From Neurospora tetraspora (taxonomy: Eukaryota; Ascomycota; Sordariomycetes; Sordariales; Sordariaceae): 64,000 bases of DNA. The translations under genes were made by a program, and so were the position numbers. Below the pieces are notes generated by a model. That model was not told where the DNA came from. It ran no database searches and was given only the letters and a program-made list of their open reading frames with translations. Positions 22,927 to 32,212 of this stretch are shown piece by piece. How positions within the stretch are numbered: position 1 is the first letter of the stretch; every line of letters starts with the position of its first letter. The stretch is taken from positions 7,316,001 to 7,380,000 of the forward strand of contig NW_026944383.1 of assembly GCF_033439725.1 (NCBI RefSeq). The letters run 5' to 3'.

Positions 22927-23979
22927 ATGCCTCGCAGAGCCACCCAACAATTGGTGGGGCGTAGAGTCACCACAAGGACGTCCCGCACCGTCGCGACCGT
23001 CGTGGACAACTCGCTTCATGCCCCTCCGACTCCGATCCCCTCTAACCTCAACACCCCGCTGAGTTCTGCCTATCCGTCAACCTATGCCTCCGAGACTGAG
23101 GGGGACGTTGACGGGGAGATCGGCGGAGAAGTCGATGAGGATGTCGCCAAAGCCATGGGCGCATTAACCTTGACTGGCTCTTCCGAAGCGACTGGTGAAG
23201 CTTCTGCTCCCCCGAAACCTCTATCCAGACTAGCCAGAAGAAAAGAAAAGCCGTTTCCCTTCCTAGAGCTGCCGGCCGAGTTACGAGTTAAGATCTACGA
23301 ATACTTCTTCGACGACACCCACTACGTTCTCGACCTGGACCCGGACAACTACAAGCGCATCCACAAGAAGCTGGGCTTCTTCCGCACCTGTCGGACCATC
23401 AGCCTCGAGGCCGGCTACCTCTTCTACAGCACCCACACCTTCCGCATCTTCCCCACGCACCCGGGCAAGCACTTCAAGACCAAGAAGCCTCTGCTCGCGC
23501 GCATGAGCGCCCGCCAGCGCTCCTGGATCACCAGCCTCGAGATGCGCCTCGGCCCCGGCTGGAACAAGCCCCCGCGCGGCTGGGTCGTCAACCCGGCCCT
23601 GGGCCTGCACGAGTGCACCAGCGTGCGCAAGCTGACCGTCTTCGTCGAGTGCGACCCCAGCGACGGCATTTTTAACGGCTTCCGTCGCGCTGACGACTTT
23701 TACGAGGGCTTCTCCCGTGGTCTGCTGACGGACGTGCTAACTGAAATGCCGCTCGTCGACCACGTTACTTTTGACGCCTGGAGCAGCGTCCGGAAGAAGG
23801 GCGCCATGATGCGCGGGCTGATCAACACGGTGCTGTCGCATGGAAAGCAGATTCAGTGGGGCCCAGAGAGGGGCTGGACTGATTTGGATGATGAAGAGGA
23901 TATTGTGGTTCCTACGAATGATATGGTGGCTACTGCGCTGCTCAATGGCGTCGGTATGGATGTTGTCATCGTTGCTTGA
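22927..23979 (+). CDS. F-box-like protein of unknown target
   Basis: An uninterrupted ORF of 350 residues from ATG (MPRRATQQLVGRR). After a basic, Ser/Thr-rich N-terminus and an acidic patch (EGDVDGEIGGEVDEDV), residues 110-130 read FPFLELPAELRVKIYEYFF. That is the F-box-like (2EXR-type) start common in filamentous ascomycetes, in which LPAELR packs against Skp1 in SCF ubiquitin ligases. The remainder has the usual LGFFRTCRTISLEAGYLFYSTHTF helix and no leucine-rich or WD repeats. A role as an SCF adaptor is inferred from the motif only. GC content is highest over the central exon, as in neighbouring real genes, supporting coding status. Confidence 0.82.
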   Translation: MPRRATQQLVGRRVTTRTSRTVATVVDNSLHAPPTPIPSNLNTPLSSAYPSTYASETEGDVDGEIGGEVDEDVAKAMGALTLTGSSEATGEASAPPKPLSRLARRKEKPFPFLELPAELRVKIYEYFFDDTHYVLDLDPDNYKRIHKKLGFFRTCRTISLEAGYLFYSTHTFRIFPTHPGKHFKTKKPLLARMSARQRSWITSLEMRLGPGWNKPPRGWVVNPALGLHECTSVRKLTVFVECDPSDGIFNGFRRADDFYEGFSRGLLTDVLTEMPLVDHVTFDAWSSVRKKGAMMRGLINTVLSHGKQIQWGPERGWTDLDDEEDIVVPTNDMVATALLNGVGMDVVIVA

Positions 23980-25014
23980 AGTGCAAGGATGTGTTAAACA
24001 GTGAATGGCATGATAAGTGGTTTGGGAGCATATGTTTGGGTTGGGGCAGGCGTTTTTGGGTTGGTTTGAAAATGCATTGCGAATTGCTTTTTATCTGGGA
24101 GTTGGTTGTATGATATGAAGAGCGAATGATCATGACGGTCGCTACTCAGTCTGTTCGGAGAAAGTCAAAGTGTGTTCTTTCCACTCACGTTGCGTTCTCG
24201 GGGGTTGGCAAGTGTTGGGGTATCGCTGAAAGGTCAACGTATGGAATGTCCTTGTTGTTCTTTCGATCTTGACTTTCTGTTTCGTCGCGAACCCTATAGC
24301 TCTTGAAAAGTTCTCGAAAAGACTTAACAAACAGCAAAACATTCGTTCAGTCCGATCTTCGAAGAAAACAGTGAGTTCTCATATGTGTGTCAGCACGCCA
24401 ACATCAAAGTTCTGAAATGGCCTCAAATTGCACTTCAACACCTCCAACCAGATACTAGCTAAAACCGCGTCCGTCTTTGCAAATGTTCAATACTTCTTCT
24501 TGAACAGGAGGCAGAAGCGGATTGGCGGGAGGACGTATCACCCATAATGTTTTGGTGTTGGAGAGAGAATGGTGTTAGAGAGGGTTTGGGTTAGGCGAAC
24601 TATCGATACGAACTTGAGGTTTGCTTGGCTGAGAAAGTGAAGAAACTCACCAAATTATCGAGTCCTCCCTGGCGAGTTCATCTTCAGTTTCCAGAAGATC
24701 TTGTGACATGCTATACATGCAAAGCGTTTCGTCGACGACCAGACTAGAGCCAAGGAAACCTGCTCATGACCATATCTCAATCGCACGCCACCTGTTCAAT
24801 CTTGTTTTTGCGTATTCCAGAAGAACAATACAGAAGCCAGCCAGCAAGCAGCAATGAGCAGATCACAAGTTGGAATAACGGCCATCAAGGCCATGAGGGT
24901 TATATAGACGCTATGATGCATATGCTGACAGAGAGAATCCTAATCCAACTTGTCCTCTATCCAAAAGAAACCCGGTACCCCCATATCATCCCCAACATCA
25001 AACATCAAAAAACA
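23980..25014. other. Convergent intergenic stretch
   Basis: This is the 3' space between the F-box-like gene (plus) and the phosphoesterase gene (minus). No gene, repeat or RNA was recognised. Confidence 0.45.
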
Positions 25015-27030
25015 TCACGACTTTTCATAATCCAACCTCTTCTTCGCCTCACTCCACAACTGCTGATCGGGCGTCACACCCCTCCTCCCCTCCTCCTTAT
25101 ACATCCTCCTCCTCGACTTTGACCTCGTCCGATCCTTCACCACCGCGTTACGATCACGGCTTTTCCCCCTTTCATCCCTATGCCTCTCTCCTTCCCTGTG
25201 CCTTTCATGCCTCTCACTCCTCTCACTCGTCGTCATCCTCCGTCTATATTTCCTTCCACCAACCATCCTCCTCAACCCCCTCACAACAATCCTATCAACA
25301 TCCACCCCGAACCACCCCGCCACTCCCGCGGCAGCCAACAACACCGCCCCCAGAACCACAAAGAAATCCATAAAATGCACCACCCACCACAAATGCTGCG
25401 TGCCCATCGGACACGTCGCATACTCGGCCTTCCACTCCCACTCCTCTTCGTCGAACCAGACGCTGAGCAATCCAGCGTTCCCACCAAACTCGCCCATCAT
25501 GCTTCGCACCGTCACCTCCCTCACGCCCGGCATATCCTCACGGCCGATAAGCGCCTCCTTCTTCGCTTGCTTGTACCGTTTCACTTCCCACTCCCTCTGT
25601 TTTCTTTCAATTTCGAATTCACCGTCTTCCGCACCTTGCACGAGGGTTTCTTCCTCGACGAAAGACTGGTTGATATAATGCCACGTATCGCACCCTTCAT
25701 GGTCGTGACCGTTCAAGATAATGCCTCGTCGACCCTGGCCGTTACCGGGGGCGTCTTTGTTCCCCGCCATTCCCAGGATCCCTTCCAGAAACCCCTTGCT
25801 GGCCGCCAAGCTAAGCTGGTTCTGCTCCTTCAGCGTGCCGTCGTGGTCGTGGAAGGTGAACAGCGGCGAATCGACGCAGACGCCGTCGGGCTTGTACAGC
25901 GGCACGTGCGTGAGCACCAAGGTGAAGTGGCCCTTGAACTGCACCGCGCTGGCGGTGTTGATGACGCTGTTAATGAAGGAGTAGGTGTCGTCCTGGAGTT
26001 CGGGCGACAAAGCGGGCGTGTCGAGGTTCATGTCGTTGAGCACGACGAGACGGAGTTCGGGCACGAGCCGGTCGGAGAGCGGGTTGTCGAGGGCGTCGAA
26101 GAGGGTGTTGGTAAGGGATTTGTTGGTTAAGGGCAGCTCGAAGCGGAGTTCGTAGTTGACCTTGCCGAAGGCGTCTTCGAAGCGCGCGGTAAGGTTGGTG
26201 TTGATGTCGCCTGCGTACCCGATGTCGTGGTTACCCGCTACGTTGATGATGCGCTTGGTCCAGACGGAAGAGTCGTTGGCGGGCCCGCTGGTCGAAAGGT
26301 AGCCGGTTAGGTCGTACTCGTCGGCGGGGAACATGGCGACGTCGTCGGGCACGCGCTCGCCGCCTTTGAGGACGCGGTTCCAGAAGCGGTGGGCGCGCCA
26401 GTAGAATTCATCGTCCGTGACCCATTGGCTGCCGAGCAGGTCGCCGAGAACGGTGACGTGCGTCGGGCGCGACCACCAGTGTAGCGTGCGGTAGATGTGG
26501 GCGAGGTAGTAGTCGTTGCCCCAGTGGTCGAAGCGCTTGCGGTAGGACTCGGCGAGGTTGAAGACGTCTTCAAAGAAAATGTCGACGATCTCGTGGAAGC
26601 ACTGGCGGAGGCGCCATCGCAAAGAGGCGTGGCTGGTCTGGAAGGTCAGGTGGCGGAAGAGGCTCTTGACGTGCGGGAAGACGCCCAGGTACTCGGTCGG
26701 GATCGAGGTGTCGCCTTCGAGCTGCGGGTCGCCGAGCGCGAGGAGACGGAACGGCGCAAGCGGTCGCGAAGGTGTGACGGCGGGTGTCGAGGTAGGGTCG
26801 GTTTCGTCCACGGGCACAGGCGGTAGCGAAAGGTGCAACTTAACCGTCTCGAGGAAGGCATGGTAGCCCGTGTCGGCGGGCGCATTATGTTGGACAGGCG
26901 GCAACGGAAAGGCGCATTTTCCGAAGAAGGGGAAGAAGTATAGGTATATCGTCAGAGCAAGGGAGATGGGGAGGAAGATGCGCAAGCCCTTGCGGAGGGT
27001 CGCCGTCGGGGACCAGGAAAGTTGCGACAT
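25015..27030 (-). CDS. ted1: TED1/CDC1-type ER metallophosphoesterase
   Basis: A single-exon ORF of 671 residues from MSQLSWSPTATLRKGL. A membrane segment lies near residues 16-38 (FLPISLALTIYLYFFPFF) and another near 555-590 (HFMDFFVVLGAVLLAAAGVAGW), so the catalytic part faces the lumen between two anchors. The five calcineurin-like metal motifs are present in order: LGDPQLEGD, VLGDLLGSQWV, NVAGNHDIG, LTHVPLY and NGHDHEGCD. Yeast Ted1 and Cdc1 (and mammalian PGAP5) remodel ethanolamine phosphate on GPI anchors in the ER so cargo can exit; this copy has the same layout. The C-terminal tail is basic and rich in Arg, Glu and Ser. Orthology to TED1 rather than CDC1 is not settled by eye. Confidence 0.88.
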   Translation of the reverse strand: MSQLSWSPTATLRKGLRIFLPISLALTIYLYFFPFFGKCAFPLPPVQHNAPADTGYHAFLETVKLHLSLPPVPVDETDPTSTPAVTPSRPLAPFRLLALGDPQLEGDTSIPTEYLGVFPHVKSLFRHLTFQTSHASLRWRLRQCFHEIVDIFFEDVFNLAESYRKRFDHWGNDYYLAHIYRTLHWWSRPTHVTVLGDLLGSQWVTDDEFYWRAHRFWNRVLKGGERVPDDVAMFPADEYDLTGYLSTSGPANDSSVWTKRIINVAGNHDIGYAGDINTNLTARFEDAFGKVNYELRFELPLTNKSLTNTLFDALDNPLSDRLVPELRLVVLNDMNLDTPALSPELQDDTYSFINSVINTASAVQFKGHFTLVLTHVPLYKPDGVCVDSPLFTFHDHDGTLKEQNQLSLAASKGFLEGILGMAGNKDAPGNGQGRRGIILNGHDHEGCDTWHYINQSFVEEETLVQGAEDGEFEIERKQREWEVKRYKQAKKEALIGREDMPGVREVTVRSMMGEFGGNAGLLSVWFDEEEWEWKAEYATCPMGTQHLWWVVHFMDFFVVLGAVLLAAAGVAGWFGVDVDRIVVRGLRRMVGGRKYRRRMTTSERSERHERHREGERHRDERGKSRDRNAVVKDRTRSKSRRRMYKEEGRRGVTPDQQLWSEAKKRLDYEKS

Positions 27031-27379
27031 TGGATGTTGACTATCGCGACATGGGGGAAAAGGGTATATAGGTTATGGACCAAAAAAAGAGAAAGAAGAA
27101 GCAAAAACACAATGCCCTAAAAACAGGCCTCAAACGAGAGTTCTGAAGAGTCCAGTGTCGGATGTCTGTTGTTTGTGAGAATTCCCGATATGGAGACGGA
27201 AAAAGGAGTCAACAAATTGCGCCGCATGAGAGCGTGTCGGCGATGCTCCAGTCGTGTTTCGCCAATTTTCAGGTGAAGAATGCCAAGAGTTGGGGGAATT
27301 TGCCGGCGGCAACTGCACTGGAACGTCATGGCTCAACTCCACTGCATGCCCCTGAATTGGAGTTCCCCAGATCCCCGTA
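27031..27379. other. Promoter-side spacer of the phosphoesterase gene
   Basis: Non-coding DNA up to the short inverted-repeat element at 27380. No gene was seen. Confidence 0.4.
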
Positions 27380-27703
27380 CTAAAAGAGGGGGGGTCCGGC
27401 CAACGGTTGCTCAATCATTGACTTTTTAAGACGTTTGCACCTGCCTCGATGGCCATTGAACAGCAGAATGACCATTTAATCTCTTCCAACGTTTAATATT
27501 TCCAAACGTTTGAGTTTTATCAGCGGTTAATGAATAGTTGAATGACGGTAATTATACAGTTTTAAGCTGCTATATATCTAAGAGAATGAACGTTGGGGTC
27601 TGTTAAACGTGGGTACAAATTCACGGATTGAGCAACCGTTGAAATTTTTAGCAACGGTAAAATTACTATTGATACAGCGTTGGCCAGACACACCCCCCTT
27701 CCG
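27380..27703. mobile_element. MITE-like element with nested inverted repeats
   Basis: A 324-bp AT-rich insert flanked by TA on both sides (27378-27379 and 27704-27705). Its ends are related inverted repeats: a G-run followed by CGGCCAACG at the left, and the complement of a G-run followed by TGGCCAACG at the right. Inside, CAACGGTTGCTCAATC (27401-27416) has an exact inverted partner at 27626-27641. The TA flanks suggest a Tc1/mariner-type non-autonomous element. There is no coding capacity. The two terminal arms differ by several bases, so it is not recent. Confidence 0.55.
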
Positions 27704-28484
27704 TACGGCCACATAAGGGGTCCAGATCTTGTCAGACCCAAGAGTTCGTCAACATGGGGGTCGTTCTCCTTCTTCCTCGAGAATCAAGAAGTGAATTCTA
27801 GTGGATGATGGTTCCCCCTCAACAAAAAGTGCTTTGATCGCCTTGAAGGCTTTGGAAAGTGACAAGATCAGACAGATCATCTCACCGGTGGCATCATCAA
27901 GTCAATCCGAGACATTGTCCGTGATTGTGTAGCTGCCAACGGCTCCGTGGCCCGGCAAGCAGAGTCAGTCCAACTGATGTGCAAGTTTCAAACTTTCAAG
28001 CACCGCCTTCCCGCTCTGCTACTGGCCGGTAACTCATCGACTTCCTTCCTTATATCCACGGGGGGGTCATCGGCCTTGTGTGTCCTGATGCAAAGTCCCT
28101 CTCCTCCACACGGTCCCGTAGAGGCCGAGCTCCATCTTGCAATGTTGACTTTGTAGCAGTGTAAAGGAAAAATCAGTGGTTCTGGACCTTCTGTTTTCCG
28201 TCGGACAACACAGATCAGAGACAGCTGAAGGTGTACGCAAAGAGTGGCACCAATCAGTTTACACCTAGATCGGTCCTACACAGAGCTTTGCACTTGTTGC
28301 CTTATCAGTTGTGTGTGTAGGAGAGAAACATGAGGGAGTGAGGTAGAAGTCATGATGATATCGAAGCATAATAAGCTCCCGGGAGCCGTCTTCCCTGCGG
28401 CTTGACTTCTGGAAGTCTTTTAACAGATTCGAAACACTCAGAAAACGTGGATTTTGATACGAACTCTCCGAAACAGTGCTCACG
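27704..28484. other. Spacer and promoter of the CVNH gene
   Basis: Non-coding, with normal base composition. No gene or repeat was recognised. Confidence 0.35.
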
Positions 28485-29134
28485 ATGAAGATCCTGCCCA
28501 AGCTTTTGTTTGCGGCACTGCTGTTCTTGGGTGCGGTCCATGGACTGGTCACTGAACCCGTTGGAGAGCTGGACAATGCCGAGCCCACGGGACATAACGA
28601 AACCGCCTTCGGAGGATGCACACGCGTGAGTGAATCTTCTGCTGTCTTGGTCCAAGTACCCGCCCAGTGCTAATGCTGCCTCAAGTGGTATATGACACCA
28701 GGAACCCACCCGCTCGACATGGACTTCATAGCAGAATGCCAGACGGAAGATGGTTCATATCTGAAGTCACGGCAGTACCTCGGACAGTGCATCGCCAACG
28801 TCGGTGGTTTTCTGATCATGCAAGACAAGTAAGTTTTTTTTTTTGACCCTTCAATCACGGTAGATAACTGACGAGAATCCGTTAGTGGATGGTTTGGTAG
28901 TACATGCGGCGATTGCTGGCTCGGTCCCGATCCCCAAGGGGAATTGGGTATGTTTACATGGCTTCACTGCAACTGCTACGATGGCGAGAGGTGGGGAGAC
29001 ACCTACATAAATCTTGGTAAGTAACCTTTTGAGCTTGGCCTTGACATGTTACTGACAAGAATCTTCTAGATGCTGTTATCACCAATTTTCATGGTTTGCT
29101 CAGTTGCCTCGGTCACGTTGCGGTGCTGGCCTGA
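28485..29134 (+). CDS. Secreted cyanovirin-N homology (CVNH) protein
   Basis: Four exons (28485-28625, 28686-28828, 28886-29016, 29070-29134) with GTGAGT/GTAAGT donors join to 159 residues. Residues 1-20 are a signal peptide (MKILPKLLFAALLFLGAVHG). From about residue 55 the chain follows the CVNH pattern: AECQTEDGSYL, QCIANVGGFLIM, a Cys-rich CGDCWL turn, the CNCYDG strand, and a closing INLDAVITNFHGLLSCLG matching the family's L-x-x-x-I-x-N-x-x-G-x-L-x-C end. CVNH domains in filamentous fungi are carbohydrate-binding (oligomannose-type) lectins; the ligand here is unknown. One CVNH unit is present with no partner domain. All three introns fall inside a very short gene, which is why simple ORF calling misses it. 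Confidence 0.8.
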
Positions 29135-29492
29135 TAGGAGGGAAAGAAGTGGTGGGCTAGGGTGTCTTTGTAGTCTGGAGTCATCACAAGTTCTGCCTTT
29201 TAGCTGTTGTTTGGGTAGTGGGAAAAGATAAACTAATTCAAGATAGGGGTGGCCAGAGGTGGAAGGATGTTCTACCTTGGACTTTTCAGATACCGATCTA
29301 AAGCCAGTGGGATACATGTCAGCTACATGTATGATGTATCCTTTTCCCATAGCCGAACCGCCTTTTTCATTTCTGCCCAATATCTTCAACCTGAACGCCG
29401 ATCTTGCCGCCATGACGCCAGAAGCCCTTATGACGATCTCAAAAATCATCCACTGCGCCGCGAAAACGCCTTTTTATGTGCCCTTCCATAGC
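29135..29492. other. Short convergent spacer
   Basis: The 3' space between the CVNH gene and the minus-strand small gene. Nothing else was seen. Confidence 0.4.
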
Positions 29493-29974
29493 TTAGTACT
29501 CCTCATCATAGTCCTCCAACTGCGGAACAGTGACATCAAACGTCACATTGCCCTCCGTCTCGGGGTCAACCAGCGCAAAAGCCACAGCGCTCACATCGGC
29601 AAGCTTGGCAGATTCTACCGTGTCCTCGTCTTCCACCTTTAGCCTCTTCCACCCGTGGCCCAAGTCCCCATTAGGGTTTCGTGGGATGCCATAGACGACC
29701 TTAACATCGCCTTCGGGGAGAGGGACCGGTTCGGAGTCGACGCTGAATGTAAGACCGTTGGGGTAGCGGTCGTGGAGAATCTGGAGAAGCTCTTCGGACA
29801 CCTTGGCAAAGGTCCAATCTAGCATGACGAAGAGGAAGATAGTGTGGATGCCGCATTTGAGGCGGAGGGTGATGCGGGGGTCATCGACCGGATTGTTGGT
29901 GGTGCGAGGCTGGTACGACAGTGGTGGTTAGCATGTTGGAGGGGAGCCCACCGGGGATGGAGTTTTCTTACCAT
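29493..29974 (-). CDS. Small conserved-looking protein, function unknown
   Basis: Inferred as two exons: the start codon alone at 29972-29974, then 29493-29909 after an intron with donor GTAAGA, branch GCTAAC and acceptor ACCAG. The product is 139 residues: PRTTNNPVDDPRITLRLK, then a hydrophobic stretch (CGIHTIFLFVMLDWTF), then an amphipathic VSEELLQILHDRYPNGL helix and an acidic end (PQLEDYDEEY). The sequence resembles a small single-domain alpha/beta protein; I do not recognise the family. An alternative start at the internal Met of VMLDWTF (29825) would give 110 residues but would discard 29 residues of good coding sequence, so the spliced start is preferred. It is divergently placed from the Tim17-family gene, with which it shares a 455-bp promoter space. 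Confidence 0.65.
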
Positions 29975-30429
29975 TGCGACTTCTTAGCTTTGACGATATT
30001 GAAGTCTTTTTTACGGAGTACGTACGCAGAAGAGGGAATAATCCTGACAGACAAGGGATGCAAACAATGGTCAGCGGGGTGGCCCTGATGACGTTGGTCG
30101 GGTGGGTTGGAGATAGACGCGATCCGACCCGCTTTCTCCGCGTTTTGGAGGGGAAGCTAGAAGGGAGCTCGGGCCACCTCCAATCTCTGATATCCACATG
30201 CAGGCATGCAGCCGGCTTCAAGCAGTTCGTCAAACTGGACATTTTCTCCAGTGACACTGATCCAGTTGCCTTTCCCTGTCCAACCTGGTGCATCGCCAAC
30301 GAACAGCGCAAACACCTTGACGTCTTTATCGGCTCGAGCTGCCCCAATTGAACTCTACAACTTTCTACAACTTATTCCGACAGCACATCACGACAGCAGA
30401 CTGCGATACCACACCCGATACTGGTCAAC
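29975..30429. promoter_or_regulatory. Shared divergent promoter region
   Basis: 455 bp between the start codons of two divergent genes (29974 minus, 30430 plus). No specific regulator site was recognised. Confidence 0.4.
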
Positions 30430-31102
30430 ATGTCAACCACCAAAGAAACAAAGGCCGCCGTGCCAGAGCCCGTCCCCGAATACGTTACCAAATGTCGTCT
30501 TTCTATTCCAGATGCCGTACGAATCCCCCTTGCGTCTAGTACCGCTTTGCTCATTGGCTTCACGCTCGGAGTGAGCCAGGGCATCAAGACAGCCGGTATG
30601 CGCTTTCGCGCCGAACACGCCCACAAGCTGCCGACCACCAAGATGGGATGGTACTTCTACCACAAGAGCAAGAACTACAACTCCATCTGGGGCGGTGCCA
30701 AGGAGGGTGCCAGGATGGGAGCCAAGATTTGCTTCTGGACAACAGCGATGTTTGGTATCGAGCACATGTTTGACGCCTATCGCGGGACGGCCGACATCTT
30801 CAACACTGTAACCGCCTGTGTGACTGTTTCGGGAGCCTTCAGTCTATGGAGTACGTGATCGCCTGTCCTAGATCTTGCGCATCAAACGCTAACTATGACT
30901 TCCTCATACAGATCGCTTCTCTTTGCCCATGGCGGCCCGGACAACCAAAACCGCCCTGGTCGTAGGTCTCGCATACGGAGGCTTGCAGGATGTAGCTGGT
31001 ATCGTAAGAGGTCGACCCATCGGATATTTCGAATTCCTCAAGCGCCGCGTTGGTGGCTTTAAGAATGCGGCGGACGAGAACCAGAAGGAGCGGGTGATTT
31101 AA
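30430..31102 (+). CDS. Tim17/22/23-family protein, probable complex I subunit (NDUFA11/B14.7 type)
   Basis: Two exons (30430-30850 and 30912-31102; donor GTACGT, branch GCTAAC, acceptor ATACAG) give 203 residues. The N-terminus PEPVPEYVTKCRLSIPDAVR is followed by a Tim17-like array of four hydrophobic helices: SSTALLIGFTLGVSQGIK, GGAKEGARMGAKICFWTTA, VTACVTVSGAFSLW and ALVVGLAYGGLQDVAG. The small-residue-rich pattern and length fit the NDUFA11/B14.7 accessory subunit of mitochondrial NADH:ubiquinone oxidoreductase (the 21.3-kDa Tim17-like subunit in Neurospora). Import channel components share the fold, so TIM-complex membership is the alternative. No cleavable presequence is seen, as usual for the family. 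Confidence 0.72.
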
Positions 31103-32212
31103 AGACGATAAGTCCAATCCCTTCGGCCCACACCTTCGCCCAAAGGTGCAACCCAATTCGATCGGTGAAGAAATACGAATCACAACGTTGGTTACTTCTC
31201 AGTGTTACCAACACGTCCGATCTCGGAAGCCCCAGATGCTCCGCAACGGTTATTCAAGGTCGAAACAACACAACCCCTGCAACGTATCAGACAAGTCGGG
31301 TTACTGCTGCATTTTTATGACAAACCACAGGACCCTCAATATGGGATTCCAACATGGCGCCCGCATCAGCCGCACTGGATTCTAGAAAGATACCGGCGTT
31401 CATCCGCCGAGTTATGCGCACGAGTCATCATGATTGGCCAGTACGTATCGAAACTTTCCAACATCGGCATTGGATCTCGAAGAGTCGGCGGCTTAGACTT
31501 CGGGGTAAAGGTACCAGCTGATGGATGTTTGGGAACGCTCTGGAATGCTTGGATCGGAACTGTTACGGCATCCAACCCCACTCGCCAATTCGTCCTGTCC
31601 AGGCGAGCTCTAGCCTCGGCAAGCATGCATCGTCGGGGTATCTTTGGCGAGACAGGGCTGGGAGGACCAATTGTTGTCCAATCATCAAGGGGCATCAAAG
31701 GGGGGGACGTCACTCCGCCTAATCTCCCCTCAGATCACCCCCCAGCAGATCGCGGCTACTGGCGGCCTTTGGGGGCGGCCACGTGACGCCTGATAAGAAG
31801 CAAGCGCAATGATGCCAATGGCTGCATACCATCCCGCCGCATCATCGCCCTCGTCAACGAACCTTGACAAAGGAAGATCGGGGGTGGTTGTCCCAGAGAT
31901 AGCAAATCGGCTTGTACTTTGTCCTCTGCCGGTCCCTACGCCGCTACTTGGAGGATGGATCTGGTACGTTCTATTTGCTAGCGGTCCAGCCCTCCCAGGG
32001 GCGAGCCCCAGATAAAGATGAGACGACGGTTTGTGGTATGTGTCAGGTATTTCCGAAGAACGCATGGTGGTTGATTGTCCGAAGTCAAGCTGCGTTTATA
32101 TATCCCATAGTCATAACCTCTTGTCTGTTTCCCTCAATACTTGCTTCTCTTTGTCTGGTCCCATCCCAGTACTTCCGTCCCACAAAGCATCCAACCTCGT
32201 ACTGACTGCAAT
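31103..32212. promoter_or_regulatory. Promoter region of proline dehydrogenase gene
   Basis: About 1.1 kb without a supported gene. GATA-type motifs (TGATAAG at 31791, AGATAA at 32010), the core of sites bound by nitrogen regulators AreA/NIT-2, lie upstream of a nitrogen-catabolic gene. The motif is short and can occur by chance. A long plus-strand frame at 31202-31786 lacks an ATG start and family resemblance and is not called. Confidence 0.35.

Noticed and set aside
31202-31786. A 194-codon plus-strand frame upstream of proline dehydrogenase
   Set aside because: It starts at a non-ATG codon, its composition is atypical and it resembles no family.
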